A stretch of DNA of 64,000 bases from positions 186,001 to 250,000 of the forward strand of contig NZ_VENF01000004.1 in the NCBI RefSeq assembly GCF_009711715.1. The letters are read 5' to 3'. This document shows positions 30,267 to 39,774 of the stretch, one piece after another (positions within the stretch are counted from its first letter, which is position 1; every line of letters starts with the position of its first letter). This DNA comes from Methylophaga sp. (GTDB lineage: Bacteria > Pseudomonadota > Gammaproteobacteria > Nitrosococcales > Methylophagaceae). Under the pieces are notes generated by a model. The model saw nothing but the letters and a program-made list of their open reading frames with translations, did no database searches and was not told the DNA's origin. The position numbers and the translations under genes are program-made.

Positions 30267-32422
30267 CCTTTATCAAACGCCTCAGCTCGGGCACCGCCCC
30301 CTACTTCTCTCTGGCCTTGCTGTTGCTGGCCATGGCCTGGCTGCTCAGTGCGGCGACACAGGACAGTTCACGACTGAATGATCTGTTTCTGATGATTTTC
30401 GGTATTGGTCTGCTGTGCCTGTTACTGCTGGCCGCGATACTGGCCCGTAGTCTATACCGTCTTTACCGCGATTTTAAACGCCATGAAGCCGGTTCCCGCC
30501 TCACTGTGCGGCTGGTCAGCCTGTTTGTCCTGCTGATCCTGGTGGCGACCACCATTGTTTACGGCTTCTCGATGCACTTCCTGCATCGCGGGATCAACAG
30601 CTGGTTTGATGTCAAAATCGAACAGGCACTGAATGACTCACTGGAACTGAGCCGCACCTCCTTCGGTATCCGTATGCGGACCCTGCTGCGCCAGACCCGG
30701 ATGATGGCCGGCGTACTCAGTGAATTACCCGACTCTGAGCTGTCTCATAGCCTGCGTGATCTGAACAACCTCAGCGGCGCACTGGAGGTCAGTATCTGGG
30801 GCATGGACGGTACACCGGTCGCCTCCAGCATTGAAACCCCGACCATCATGGTGCCGGACCGGCCCAATGACAGCATTATCAGCCAATTACTTCAGGGGGA
30901 AGATTATATTGGTCTCGACCCCACTGAAAACGATGATTTGCGTTTACGCGCCACCGTGCGTATCCCGCGTCAGTCGGTACTTGCCGAAGAGCGCATGCTG
31001 AATGTTTTATTCCCCATTAATGACCGACTCAGTGATCTGGGTGAGACCGTACAGGCCGCTTATACCGATTACAAAGAGCTGAGTTATCTGCGCAAACCGC
31101 TGATAACCGTCTTTACATTGAGCCTGAGCCTGATTGTCTTTCTGACCATTCTGGTATCGATCTGGTTTGCAATATGGATTTCCAGACGTATTGTCGAGCC
31201 GCTGCAGGATCTTGCTGAGGGTACTCAGGCCGTGGCCTCGGGTAACTACAATATGCAGCTGACGGCATCGGGCCACGACGAAATCGGCTTTCTTGTACGT
31301 TCCTTCAATCAGATGACGCAACGACTGACCCAGGCTCATAACGCCTCTCAACGCAGTCATCGGCTACTGGAACAACAGACCAGCTACCTGACCACTGTGC
31401 TGGGCAGCCTTTCCAGTGGCGTAGTAACGGTTGATAAGCGCCTCTATCTGCATACCGCCAATAATGCCAGCAGCAAAATCCTCGGCATCAATCTGCAACA
31501 ACGGCTGGAGAGCCCTTTATCCAAACTGGCCAGGCTCAATCGGAATATGCAGACTTTTTGCCAGATGATTGAAAACTGTGCCGGCAAGGGGCTGAACTGG
31601 GAACAGCAGATCGAGATGCAGAAATCCAAGGGCAACCAGACGCTGATCTGTCATGGCACCCGTCTGCCCAATAATGCCGGCTGGGTCGTGGTCTTTGAGG
31701 ATATTACTGCCCTGCTGCAAGCTCAGCGGCATGCGGCCTGGGGCGAGGTAGCACGTCGTCTGGCTCATGAAATTAAAAACCCGCTGACACCGATTCAGTT
31801 GTCGGCAGAACGACTGCAACGCAAATACGGCTCCATGGTTCCTGCCGAACAGAGCGAGGGCCTGAACAAGTTGACCGACACCATCGTGCAACAGGTAGAG
31901 GCAATGAAGGAAATGGTCAATGAATTTTCCGAGTATGCCCGTACTCCGGCACTGCAACTGCAATGGCATTCCATTGGCCAGTTGATCCGGGAAGTGCTGA
32001 CTATGTATCAGAGCAATCCACATCACCAGTTTGCCCTGTTGAACAGCCGTGAGGAAATCCTGATTCGCGTCGATGCCAACCGCTTCCGTCAGGTCATGCA
32101 CAATCTGTTGAAAAATGCCATCGAAGCCTGCGAAGATGCAAACTCACCGGTCGATATCGTGATCAGTTATCATCCTGTCGAGAGCCAGCAACAGCAGTGG
32201 CTGGAAATTCATATCCGTGATCATGGTCCCGGTATTCCCGACGACATTATCGATAAATTGTTCGAACCCTATGCCACGACCAAACACAAAGGCACCGGGC
32301 TGGGTCTGGCCATCGTCAAAAAAATCATCGAAGAACATGGCGGTGATGTCTGGGCAGAGAATCACGGACCGGAAGGAGCAAGTATAATTATCAGATTACC
32401 ACTGGAGGATCATCACTCGTGA
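30257..32422 (+). CDS. ntrY: NtrY-type membrane sensor histidine kinase
   Basis: Sensor kinase of 721 residues from the ATG at 30257; an earlier ATG at 30224 is possible. Three N-terminal membrane helices (about 17-33, 43-63, 86-106) are followed by a periplasmic region and a fourth helix near 290-312. A HAMP domain ([20 protein letters not shown]) and a PAS-like domain come next. The HisKA box [13 protein letters not shown] carries the phosphate-accepting His504. The ATPase boxes NLLKNAIEA and DHGPGIP, with [11 protein letters not shown], are intact. In other bacteria NtrYX affects nitrogen metabolism, redox and envelope genes. It shares GTGA with ntrX. Confidence 0.93.
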   Translation: MALAFIKRLSSGTAPYFSLALLLLAMAWLLSAATQDSSRLNDLFLMIFGIGLLCLLLLAAILARSLYRLYRDFKRHEAGSRLTVRLVSLFVLLILVATTIVYGFSMHFLHRGINSWFDVKIEQALNDSLELSRTSFGIRMRTLLRQTRMMAGVLSELPDSELSHSLRDLNNLSGALEVSIWGMDGTPVASSIETPTIMVPDRPNDSIISQLLQGEDYIGLDPTENDDLRLRATVRIPRQSVLAEERMLNVLFPINDRLSDLGETVQAAYTDYKELSYLRKPLITVFTLSLSLIVFLTILVSIWFAIWISRRIVEPLQDLAEGTQAVASGNYNMQLTASGHDEIGFLVRSFNQMTQRLTQAHNASQRSHRLLEQQTSYLTTVLGSLSSGVVTVDKRLYLHTANNASSKILGINLQQRLESPLSKLARLNRNMQTFCQMIENCAGKGLNWEQQIEMQKSKGNQTLICHGTRLPNNAGWVVVFEDITALLQAQRHAAWGEVARRLAHEIKNPLTPIQLSAERLQRKYGSMVPAEQSEGLNKLTDTIVQQVEAMKEMVNEFSEYARTPALQLQWHSIGQLIREVLTMYQSNPHHQFALLNSREEILIRVDANRFRQVMHNLLKNAIEACEDANSPVDIVISYHPVESQQQQWLEIHIRDHGPGIPDDIIDKLFEPYATTKHKGTGLGLAIVKKIIEEHGGDVWAENHGPEGASIIIRLPLEDHHS

Positions 32423-33693
32423 GTGCTGATAAACCCTTAATTCTGGTTGTCGATGACGAGCCCGATATTCGGGAACTGATTAGAGACATTCTGGAAGACG
32501 AAAATTATCAGGTCCGTATCGCCGCCAACGGTGAAGAAGCCAAGGCTGAATTTGACCGGCAGTTACCCGACCTGGTGCTGCTGGATATCTGGATGCCTGA
32601 TATCGACGGCATCACGCTGCTAAAGGACTTTAAGCAACAGAACAAAACCGTCACCATTGTGATGATGTCAGGCCACGGCACCATTGAAACGGCTGTTGAG
32701 GCCACCCGTCTGGGGGCTGCCGATTTTATCGAAAAGCCCTTATCAATGGCCAAGCTGTTGCGCGGTGTCGAGATGGCGCTGGAGAATCGCGCCAAACAGG
32801 TTGCGATTCAGCGTGAATTATCGCAGGTACCGGTAGGTAAAAGCAGCCAGATCAGCCTGCTGCGTGAGCAGGTCGAACGCATCGCTCGTCATGATATGCC
32901 TATCATGCTGGTCGGTGAGCCGGGTGCCGGCAAACATTGTTTTGCGCATTATCTGCATAGTCTCGGTAACTACGCTGATGGCAAATTCATCGAAGTCAGT
33001 CCGGAAAGCTTCCCGCTCGACAGCCACAAAATTAAATCGCTGGCCAAGGGCAATTGCCTCTATATTAACGATCTGGCCCTGCTCAGTGATGAAGCCCAGG
33101 CCTTGCTGCTGCACCTTTTGGAGAGTAAGCAACTTAATGAATGTCAACTGGTTTGTGCCACCCAGTATTCGCTTCAGAAAGCGGTCGATAATGAGGATTT
33201 TCTCGACGGCCTGCTGTACCAGCTCAACACTATCACGCTGTTGATTCCCTCCCTGCGCGAACATATCGAAGACATCCCTGAGCTGGTACATCACTTTGTC
33301 GATCTCCAGACCACCCAGGCCGGATTGCCTTATCGGCGCTTCAGTGTCGCTGCCCAGAACCGGCTGCGCAATCATGACTGGCCGGGCAATGTGCTGGAAC
33401 TGAAAAACGTTATCCAGCGGCTGCTGGTCCTGGGTGATGGCAATGATATTGATGTCGCCGATATTGAGCAGGCCCTGGAAACTGAAGCCGAAGCGGCCGG
33501 CGAGGGCGAAGAAACCATCAATTTCGATTTACCGCTGAGGGAAGCCCGCGAACAGTTCGAACGCATCTATTTGTTGCATAAGTTGCAGGAAACAGAGGGC
33601 AATGTAGGCAAGGCCGCGAAACTCGCCGGTATGGAGCGGACTCACCTGTATCGCAAACTACGATCATTGGGTATCGATACCAAGCAAATCTAG
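32419..33693 (+). CDS. ntrX: NtrX-type response regulator with degenerate AAA+ domain
   Basis: Response regulator of 424 residues, partner of NtrY. The receiver domain (1-120) is intact with phospho-acceptor Asp56 (LVLLDIWMP) and KPLS near 107. The central domain keeps Walker A (GEPGAGKH, 166-173) but lacks the whole ELFG-GAFTGA loop expected between about 193 and 210. The Walker B equivalent reads NCLYINDLA (212-220), and the usual arginine-containing FREDLYYRL became FLDGLLYQL (261-269). The C-terminal Fis-type helix-turn-helix (GNVGKAAKLAGMERTHLYRKL) is sound. It probably binds DNA without activating sigma-54. The start is GTG, overlapping the ntrY stop. Confidence 0.92.
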   Translation: MSADKPLILVVDDEPDIRELIRDILEDENYQVRIAANGEEAKAEFDRQLPDLVLLDIWMPDIDGITLLKDFKQQNKTVTIVMMSGHGTIETAVEATRLGAADFIEKPLSMAKLLRGVEMALENRAKQVAIQRELSQVPVGKSSQISLLREQVERIARHDMPIMLVGEPGAGKHCFAHYLHSLGNYADGKFIEVSPESFPLDSHKIKSLAKGNCLYINDLALLSDEAQALLLHLLESKQLNECQLVCATQYSLQKAVDNEDFLDGLLYQLNTITLLIPSLREHIEDIPELVHHFVDLQTTQAGLPYRRFSVAAQNRLRNHDWPGNVLELKNVIQRLLVLGDGNDIDVADIEQALETEAEAAGEGEETINFDLPLREAREQFERIYLLHKLQETEGNVGKAAKLAGMERTHLYRKLRSLGIDTKQI

Positions 33694-33702
33694 GAAGGCA
33701 CG

Positions 33703-35085
33703 ATGAAAATTCTTATTCTGGGTGCGGGACAAGTCGGTGCATCGGTCGCTGCCACGCTGGCACGCGAGGACGATGATGTCACGCTGGTGGATACCAACAA
33801 CAGCAATCTGCTGAAGTTACAGGATCACTACGATATCCAGACTATCCAGGGTGAGGCCTCGCATCCGGACGTGCTGGCCCGGGCCGGTGCCGAGGATGCC
33901 GATTTGATTCTGGCCGTGACCAATAGTGATGAGACCAATATGGTCGCCTGCCAGATCTGCCATACGCTCTATAACACCCCAACTAAAATTGCCCGTATCC
34001 GCAACACCGGCTATTTATCAACGCCACAGATATTCGATAAGGAAAATCCTCAGGCGATCCCGATTGATATGCTGATCAGCCCGGAACAGATAGTCACCGA
34101 ATATATCCAGCGTTTGATCAGCCATCCCAATGCCCTGCAGGTACTCGATTTTTCCGAGGGCAGAGTGCAACTGGTGGCGGTCAAGGCTGTGCATGGGGGT
34201 CCGCTGGTCGGTCATCCGCTTCGCGACCTGAAACAGCATATCCCCAAAACTGACACGCGGGTTGCCGCTATTTTCCGTGAGGGCAGACCGATCACTCCGA
34301 CCGGTGATACCGTCATCCAGGCCGATGATGAAGTCTTCTTCATTGCCGCCAGCAAGGATATCCGTGCCGTCATGGGCGAACTGTGCCGGCTGGAAAAACC
34401 CTATCGCCGCATCATGCTGGCCGGTGGCGGCAATATCGGCGCCCGGCTCGCCAAAGCGCTGGAGAAGCATTACCAAATCAAGCTTATTGAGGCCAATCCA
34501 CAACGCGCCGAATATCTCTCGGAAGAGCTGGCAGACACTATCGTCTTATTGGGCGATGTCGCCAATGAAGAGCTGTTGCTGGAAGAGGAAATCGATAAGG
34601 TCGACTTGTTCTGTGCCCTGACCAATGATGATGAGGCCAATATCCTGTCTTCCATGCTGGCCAAGCGGCTGGGGGCCACCAAGGTGCTGTCGCTGATTAA
34701 CCGTGCGGCCTATGTGGATCTGGTGGAAAGCGGCAGCATTGATATCGCGCTGTCACCGCAGCAGGCCACCATCGGCAGCTTGCTGGCCCATATTCGCCGT
34801 GGTGATATTGTCGCGGTGCATTCCCTGCGCCGGGGAGCCGCCGAGGCACTGGAAGCCATTGCCCATGGGGACAGCAGTTCGTCCATGGTGGTCGGGCGTC
34901 GCATTGATGAAATTGACTTGCCGCCGGGCACGACGATTGGTGCCGTCGTTCGCGGTGAGGAAGTCATCGTGGCCCATCATGATACGATCATTGAATCCGA
35001 GGATCATGTGATCCTGTTTTTGGTCAATAAACGCTATATTAAGGAAGTCGAACGGCTGTTTCAGGTCGGCTTTACCTTCTTTTAG
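33703..35085 (+). CDS. trkA: Trk potassium-uptake regulatory subunit TrkA
   Basis: Peripheral membrane gating subunit of Trk K+ channels, 460 residues. It has two tandem RCK halves, each with an NAD(H)-binding Rossmann loop: [15 protein letters not shown] near 4-18 and [16 protein letters not shown] near 235-250. Each is followed by a TrkA-C domain. No trkH/trkG channel gene is in the window. It starts 9 bp after ntrX. The order rsmB-DUF4390-ntrY-ntrX-trkA supports one long transcript. Confidence 0.96.
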   Translation: MKILILGAGQVGASVAATLAREDDDVTLVDTNNSNLLKLQDHYDIQTIQGEASHPDVLARAGAEDADLILAVTNSDETNMVACQICHTLYNTPTKIARIRNTGYLSTPQIFDKENPQAIPIDMLISPEQIVTEYIQRLISHPNALQVLDFSEGRVQLVAVKAVHGGPLVGHPLRDLKQHIPKTDTRVAAIFREGRPITPTGDTVIQADDEVFFIAASKDIRAVMGELCRLEKPYRRIMLAGGGNIGARLAKALEKHYQIKLIEANPQRAEYLSEELADTIVLLGDVANEELLLEEEIDKVDLFCALTNDDEANILSSMLAKRLGATKVLSLINRAAYVDLVESGSIDIALSPQQATIGSLLAHIRRGDIVAVHSLRRGAAEALEAIAHGDSSSSMVVGRRIDEIDLPPGTTIGAVVRGEEVIVAHHDTIIESEDHVILFLVNKRYIKEVERLFQVGFTFF

Positions 35086-35092
35086 AGGCGAG

Positions 35093-35653
35093 ATGGAATC
35101 AAATCTGCAAAATCACTTTCTGGTAGCGATGCCGGCGCTGAACGATACCTTCTTTTATCGCTCGGTGGTCTATCTTTGCGAGCACGATCAGAACGGGGCG
35201 ATGGGCCTGATTATCAACCGGCCCACCAAAGTGATGCTGGCAGAATTGTTGTCCCACCTCAAAATCGACAATAACAGCGATTACATCAAAGATACGCCGG
35301 TGTTATTTGGCGGTCCGGTGCAGAAAGGTCAGGGTATGGTGATACATGACAAGCCCGATGCTGGCTGGAAGTCGAGTCTGCAATTGTCCGATAAAATTTT
35401 CCTGACTACCTCGACCGATATTCTGGAGGCCATCGGCACCGACCAGGGCCCGCAACACGCGCTGGTCACGCTCGGCTATGCCGGCTGGGGCGCCGGTCAG
35501 CTGGAACAGGAACTGGCTGAAAACAGCTGGCTGACAGTCCCGGCCAATCAGGACTTATTATTTGAGACACCCGCGGAACAGCGCTGGCAGGCAGCAGCCG
35601 GGCTGCTGGGCATAGACATAAACCTGATGTCCAACAGCAGCGGCCACGCATGA
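35093..35653 (+). CDS. yqgE: YqgE/AlgH family protein (DUF179)
   Basis: Cytosolic protein of 186 residues with the family phrases LQNHFLVAMPALNDTFFYRSVVYLCEH, GAMGLIINRP and ALVTLGYAGWGAGQLEQEL. Its biochemical role is unknown; AlgH was named in Pseudomonas for an effect on alginate. It shares ATGA with ruvX, the usual yqgE-yqgF pairing. Confidence 0.94.
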   Translation: MESNLQNHFLVAMPALNDTFFYRSVVYLCEHDQNGAMGLIINRPTKVMLAELLSHLKIDNNSDYIKDTPVLFGGPVQKGQGMVIHDKPDAGWKSSLQLSDKIFLTTSTDILEAIGTDQGPQHALVTLGYAGWGAGQLEQELAENSWLTVPANQDLLFETPAEQRWQAAAGLLGIDINLMSNSSGHA

Positions 35654-36069
35654 CAACAAGCAGGACGATTTTGGGTTTTGACTTCGGCATGAAAAACATC
35701 GGCATTGCCGTGGGTCAAGAACTGACCCGGACAGCCAATCCGCTGACAGCCATCAAAGCCCGCGACGGCATTCCCGACTGGGAGCGACTGGGTAAACTGC
35801 TGCAGGAATGGCAGCCCGGGCTGCTGGTAGTAGGGCTGCCGCTCAATATGGATGGTAGCGAACAGGCAATGACCGCTGCAGCCCGTCGCTTCGGCAATCG
35901 CCTGCACGGTCGTTTCAACCTGCCGGTAGAATGGCAGGATGAGCGGCTCAGCACTTATGAAGCACTGGATCATCTGGGGATCCGCAGTAAAATGGATTCG
36001 CGTCAACGCAGCGACGTTGATCAAATATCGGCACAACTCATCCTTCAATCATGGCTGAATCAACAATGA
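35650..36069 (+). CDS. ruvX: Putative pre-16S rRNA nuclease / Holliday junction resolvase RuvX (YqgF)
   Basis: RNase H-fold nuclease of 139 residues implicated in maturing the 16S rRNA 5' end. The first catalytic acid lies in ILGFDFGMKNIGIAVG. The Glu motif is in VEWQDERLSTYEA and the last acid in QRSDVDQISAQLIL. It overlaps yqgE by four bases and pyrR by four bases (ATGA). Confidence 0.95.
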   Translation: MTTSRTILGFDFGMKNIGIAVGQELTRTANPLTAIKARDGIPDWERLGKLLQEWQPGLLVVGLPLNMDGSEQAMTAAARRFGNRLHGRFNLPVEWQDERLSTYEALDHLGIRSKMDSRQRSDVDQISAQLILQSWLNQQ

Positions 36070-36596
36070 CCACCGCACTCACACAAACGCAGGTACAGGA
36101 ACTGCTGCAGAACATGGCAGCAGAAATCGGTGACAGACTCGGCGATCGCCACCCGCTCTTGATCGGCATTCACACCGGCGGAGTCTGGGTAGCCAAAGCA
36201 CTGCAGGAGATTCTCGGGCCCGATTTCTTTGATGCACCTATCGGCACGCTGAATATCGCCTACTATCGCGATGATTTCACCCGCATCGGCATGCACCCTC
36301 AGGTCACCCCTTCCGACCTGCCGTTCAGTGTCGATGGCCGTCACCTGCTGCTGGTCGATGATGTATTACACAGCGGCCGTACCACCCGTGCCGCCCTCAA
36401 TGAAATCTTCGATTACGGCCGGCCGGCCAGCGTGACGCTGGCCGTTTTGATTGAACGTAATGGCCGTGAACTGCCGATACAGCCCGATATCATCGGTGAA
36501 TCCCTTGAGCTGTCCAAAGACCAGCAAATCAAGCTGGTTAACAACGCTGGACTGCAACTGGAATACCGAACCAAGGGAGTGGTGAATGAAGAATAA
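36066..36596 (+). CDS. pyrR: PyrR-type bifunctional pyrimidine regulator / uracil phosphoribosyltransferase
   Basis: Type I phosphoribosyltransferase-fold protein of 176 residues from the ATG at 36066; an ATG five codons earlier is possible. The PRPP-binding loop is intact: [18 protein letters not shown]. In Firmicutes PyrR binds pyr mRNA, whereas gammaproteobacterial members upstream of pyrB are thought to act as regulators or weak enzymes. No leader terminator or anti-terminator is seen before it, since it is packed against ruvX. RNA-based attenuation at this site is therefore unlikely. Confidence 0.93.
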   Translation: MTTALTQTQVQELLQNMAAEIGDRLGDRHPLLIGIHTGGVWVAKALQEILGPDFFDAPIGTLNIAYYRDDFTRIGMHPQVTPSDLPFSVDGRHLLLVDDVLHSGRTTRAALNEIFDYGRPASVTLAVLIERNGRELPIQPDIIGESLELSKDQQIKLVNNAGLQLEYRTKGVVNEE

Positions 36597-37560
36597 CCAA
36601 CTGACCGACAGCGGCCAGCTACGCCACTTCCTGACTATCGAGGGACTGAAAAAGCCTCTGCTGACCGAGATCATGGATCGGGCCGAACAGTTTTCCGGTA
36701 TCACCCATCGCCAGGTAAAAAAAGTCCCCATCCTGCGCGGCAAAACCATCGTCAACCTGTTTTTTGAAAATTCGACCCGTACCCGTTCGACGTTTGAACT
36801 CGCTGCCAAACGCCTGTCGGCCGACGTGATGAATTTCAATATCAGTACCTCCGCAACCTCGAAAGGTGAGAGCCTGCTCGATACCCTGCATAACCTGGAA
36901 TCGATGCACACCGATATGTTTGTGGTGCGTCATAATCAGAGTGGCGCCGCTGAATTTATTGCGCAGCATGTCGCTCCCGATGTCAGTGTGATCAATGCCG
37001 GTGACGGCTGTCATGCCCATCCGACCCAGGCGATGCTTGATATGTTCACAATTCGTCGCCACAAGCAGGAGTTTCACAACCTGCGCGTTGCCATCGTCGG
37101 TGATATTCTGCATTCCCGTGTCGCCCGCTCTCAGATTCAGGCACTGGCAACACTGGGGGTCGGTGAAATTCGTGTGATCGGCCCTAAAACCCTGTTGCCT
37201 TCCGACTGTCAGACCCTCGGCGTACATGTCTATCACAATATGGAAACCGGTCTGGAGGGTGCCGATGTCGTTATCATGCTGCGACTGCAGCTGGAACGTA
37301 TGCAGGGCGCTTTACTGCCCAGCGCGCGTGAATACTTCCACTGCTTCGGTCTCACCGAAGACAAGCTGAAACTCGCCAAACCGGATGCCATCGTCATGCA
37401 TCCGGGGCCGATAAACCGCGGTGTGGAAATCGCATCCAGTGTCGCCGACGGCCCACAGTCGGTCATTCTGGAACAGGTGACTCACGGCATCGCGATCCGT
37501 ATGGCAGTGATGTCGATGGCGCTGGGCGCTCAGTCAGAACAACACGAGATACCTGCATGA
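36586..37560 (+). CDS. pyrB: Aspartate carbamoyltransferase catalytic chain PyrB
   Basis: Catalytic subunit of 324 residues that joins carbamoyl phosphate and aspartate in pyrimidine synthesis. The carbamoyl-phosphate motif [13 protein letters not shown] and the aspartate-side loop [13 protein letters not shown] are intact, as is [11 protein letters not shown]. The N-terminus ([19 protein letters not shown]) extends beyond the E. coli chain, as in the Pseudomonas class. It overlaps pyrR by 11 bases and pyrC' by ATGA. No regulatory-chain gene pyrI is present, fitting the PyrB-PyrC' dodecamer class. Confidence 0.97.
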   Translation: MKNNQLTDSGQLRHFLTIEGLKKPLLTEIMDRAEQFSGITHRQVKKVPILRGKTIVNLFFENSTRTRSTFELAAKRLSADVMNFNISTSATSKGESLLDTLHNLESMHTDMFVVRHNQSGAAEFIAQHVAPDVSVINAGDGCHAHPTQAMLDMFTIRRHKQEFHNLRVAIVGDILHSRVARSQIQALATLGVGEIRVIGPKTLLPSDCQTLGVHVYHNMETGLEGADVVIMLRLQLERMQGALLPSAREYFHCFGLTEDKLKLAKPDAIVMHPGPINRGVEIASSVADGPQSVILEQVTHGIAIRMAVMSMALGAQSEQHEIPA

Positions 37561-38834
37561 AGATCCGTATTAAAAATGGCCGAGTAATCGACCCGGCCAG
37601 TCAGCTTGATGCCCGTCAGGATGTGTATATCAGTGACGGCAAAATCGTTGCTATCAGTGACTATCTTGATGACTTCAGCGCCGATCGGGTTATCGATGCC
37701 ACCGGGTTGCTGGTCATTCCGGGCCTGGTTGATCTGAGTGTGCGGCTGCGAGAACCCGGCCAGGAGCATACGGCCACCATTCAAACTGAAACCGCCGCTG
37801 CTGCTGCAGGTGGTGTCACGACCGTCTGTGTACCGCCCGATACTGACCCGGTAATTGACAACCCCGCCGTAGTAGAACTGATTGAGGATCGCGCTAAGAA
37901 AGCCGGCCGCACGATGGTGCTGAGCATCGGCGCCATGACCCAGAACCTTGGCGGTGAATTACTGGCGGAAATGGCTAGGCTGAAAGCCGCCGGCTGTGTC
38001 GGTATCAGTAATGGCCTGTCCGCCATCAAGAACAACGTAATTCTGCAGCGGGCGATGGCTTACGCGGCCACCATGGACATGACCCTGTTTCTTAATGCCG
38101 CCGATCCCTGGCTGACGAAACAGGGCTGCGTGCATCAGGGTGCGGTCAGTTCACGGCTGGGCCTGGGCGGCATTCCGGAAAGTGCTGAAACTATCGGTGT
38201 CAGTCGCGATTTGATACTGATTGAAGAAACCGGAGTGCGCGCTCACTTTCATAATCTATCCTGTGGTAAAGCGGTGAAATTGATTCGTGACGCACAGAAC
38301 CGCGGCCTGCCGGTCACCGCTGATGTCAGTGCCCATCACCTGCATTTATCCGAGCATGATCTGGGCAACTACGATTCACTGAGTCATGTCTTACCGCCGC
38401 TACGCAGTATCCGTGACCGTGAGCAGTTGCAACAGGGTGTCAGGGAGGGTGTGATAGCCGCGATTTCCTCGCATCACCAGCCACTGGATCGCGATGACAA
38501 GCTGGGGCCCTTTGCCGAAACCCAGCCCGGCATCTCCGGTCTGGAAACCCTACTGTCACTGACTCTGAAACTGGTAGAAGATGATGAAATAGAATTACAG
38601 CGTGCGATTGCTGCTTTAACCTGCAACCCTGCAGATATACTGGGTATAGATGCCGGTCAGCTTAAAACCGGGGCCATTGCCGATGTGTGCCTGGTCGATC
38701 CTGACTCGGAGTTTGAATGCCAGCCACTGAATTTTGTCAGTGCAGGTAAGAACAGCCCCTTCGCCGGCTGGCTGTTCAACCACCAGGTCAGTCATACGCT
38801 GTTCCATGGCCGGCTGGTCTATGAACGTGATTAA
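37557..38834 (+). CDS. pyrC': Inactive dihydroorotase-like subunit PyrC' of aspartate transcarbamoylase
   Basis: Dihydroorotase homologue of 425 residues that has lost its metal site. The HxH pair expected in the PGLVDLHVHLREPG motif is replaced by Ser61 and Arg63 ([10 protein letters not shown]). The region usually reading HAED is LNAADP, and the catalytic Asp motif (TDHAPH) reads SSHHQPL. In Pseudomonas such a protein is needed to assemble PyrB into a dodecamer without dihydroorotase activity. The 4-base overlap with pyrB supports the same job. An active dihydroorotase must be encoded elsewhere. Confidence 0.9.
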   Translation: MKIRIKNGRVIDPASQLDARQDVYISDGKIVAISDYLDDFSADRVIDATGLLVIPGLVDLSVRLREPGQEHTATIQTETAAAAAGGVTTVCVPPDTDPVIDNPAVVELIEDRAKKAGRTMVLSIGAMTQNLGGELLAEMARLKAAGCVGISNGLSAIKNNVILQRAMAYAATMDMTLFLNAADPWLTKQGCVHQGAVSSRLGLGGIPESAETIGVSRDLILIEETGVRAHFHNLSCGKAVKLIRDAQNRGLPVTADVSAHHLHLSEHDLGNYDSLSHVLPPLRSIRDREQLQQGVREGVIAAISSHHQPLDRDDKLGPFAETQPGISGLETLLSLTLKLVEDDEIELQRAIAALTCNPADILGIDAGQLKTGAIADVCLVDPDSEFECQPLNFVSAGKNSPFAGWLFNHQVSHTLFHGRLVYERD

Positions 38835-38846
38835 AAAGGATATTTT

Positions 38847-39035
38847 ATGCTGAACTCCCGGTTCCTGAGCCTGTCAGCCATTGGCCTGACAAGCCTGTTA
38901 CTGAGCGCCTGCAGCCCTGAAGTCGGCAGCGACAAGTGGTGCCAGAACATGGAAGCCAAACCCAAAGGCGACTGGACCGCCAACGAAGCCACTGATTACG
39001 CCAAACACTGCCTGTTTAAAACTGATGAATCATAA
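38847..39035 (+). CDS. Small DUF3012 lipoprotein
   Basis: Prolipoprotein of 62 residues. The lipobox LLSAC places the lipid on Cys22, and the mature part is about 41 residues starting CSPEVGSDKWCQNM. PKGDWTANEATDYAKHCLF is the conserved core of the DUF3012 family of small gammaproteobacterial lipoproteins. Two further cysteines may form a disulfide. Function unknown. An AAGGA site precedes the ATG. The end overlaps the next gene by 11 bases. Confidence 0.85.
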   Translation: MLNSRFLSLSAIGLTSLLLSACSPEVGSDKWCQNMEAKPKGDWTANEATDYAKHCLFKTDES

Positions 39036-39774
39036 AATCTATGCTTTCGATTTTGACGGTGTTATCTGCGACAGCGCCGTCGAAACCGGTACCGCTGGCT
39101 GGCTGGTGGCACGTAAACTTTGGTCAGATATGCCGGAGACCATGCCGCCGGCGTTAATGCCGCAGTTCCGCACTGTCAGACCGGTGATGGAAACCGGTTA
39201 TGAAGCGACGCTGATAATGCGGTTATTGTTTGAAGGCATGCCTGCAGACATGCTTATGGAAGCCTTTCACCATCAGATTGAAGCATTACTGATTCGCGAT
39301 GCGCTGAATGTCGACGAGCTCAAGGAAGTCTTCGGGGCGACCCGTGACGAATGGATCGCGGAGGACTTCAGCAGCTGGATTGCAATGAATCCGCTGTTCG
39401 ACGGAATTGCTGACAAATTAAAGCAGATCGACACCGATAACAGCTTTATTATTACAACTAAGCAGGAACGTTTTGTCGATCATATCCTCAGCGCCAACGC
39501 TATTCAGTTTCCACTCGACAGAATCTATGGGCTTGACCGCAATCTGAGTAAGCAGCAGATCCTGACCGACCTGAGCCTGGAGCACCCTGAAGCCGAAATT
39601 CTGTTTATCGAAGACAGACTGCCAACCTTGATTAACGTCATCACCGATGATCGTCTGGATCGGGTCAAACTGTTCCTGGCTGACTGGGGTTACAACACCG
39701 CAGAAGATCGCGACAGCGCAGCCAGTATCAAGCGCATCAGAATCATCAGCCTGGCCGACATGCCGTCGCTTTAG
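39025..39774 (+). CDS. HAD-superfamily hydrolase
   Basis: Cytosolic HAD-type phosphatase-like protein of 249 residues. Motif I is [10 protein letters not shown] with Asp9 and Asp11, motif II is likely FIITTKQE, and motif IV is [10 protein letters not shown]. The long insert between motifs I and II forms a helical cap. The substrate is unknown. It overlaps the DUF3012 gene and ends tail to tail with the oxoprolinase gene, sharing four bases. Confidence 0.85.
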   Translation: MNHKIYAFDFDGVICDSAVETGTAGWLVARKLWSDMPETMPPALMPQFRTVRPVMETGYEATLIMRLLFEGMPADMLMEAFHHQIEALLIRDALNVDELKEVFGATRDEWIAEDFSSWIAMNPLFDGIADKLKQIDTDNSFIITTKQERFVDHILSANAIQFPLDRIYGLDRNLSKQQILTDLSLEHPEAEILFIEDRLPTLINVITDDRLDRVKLFLADWGYNTAEDRDSAASIKRIRIISLADMPSL

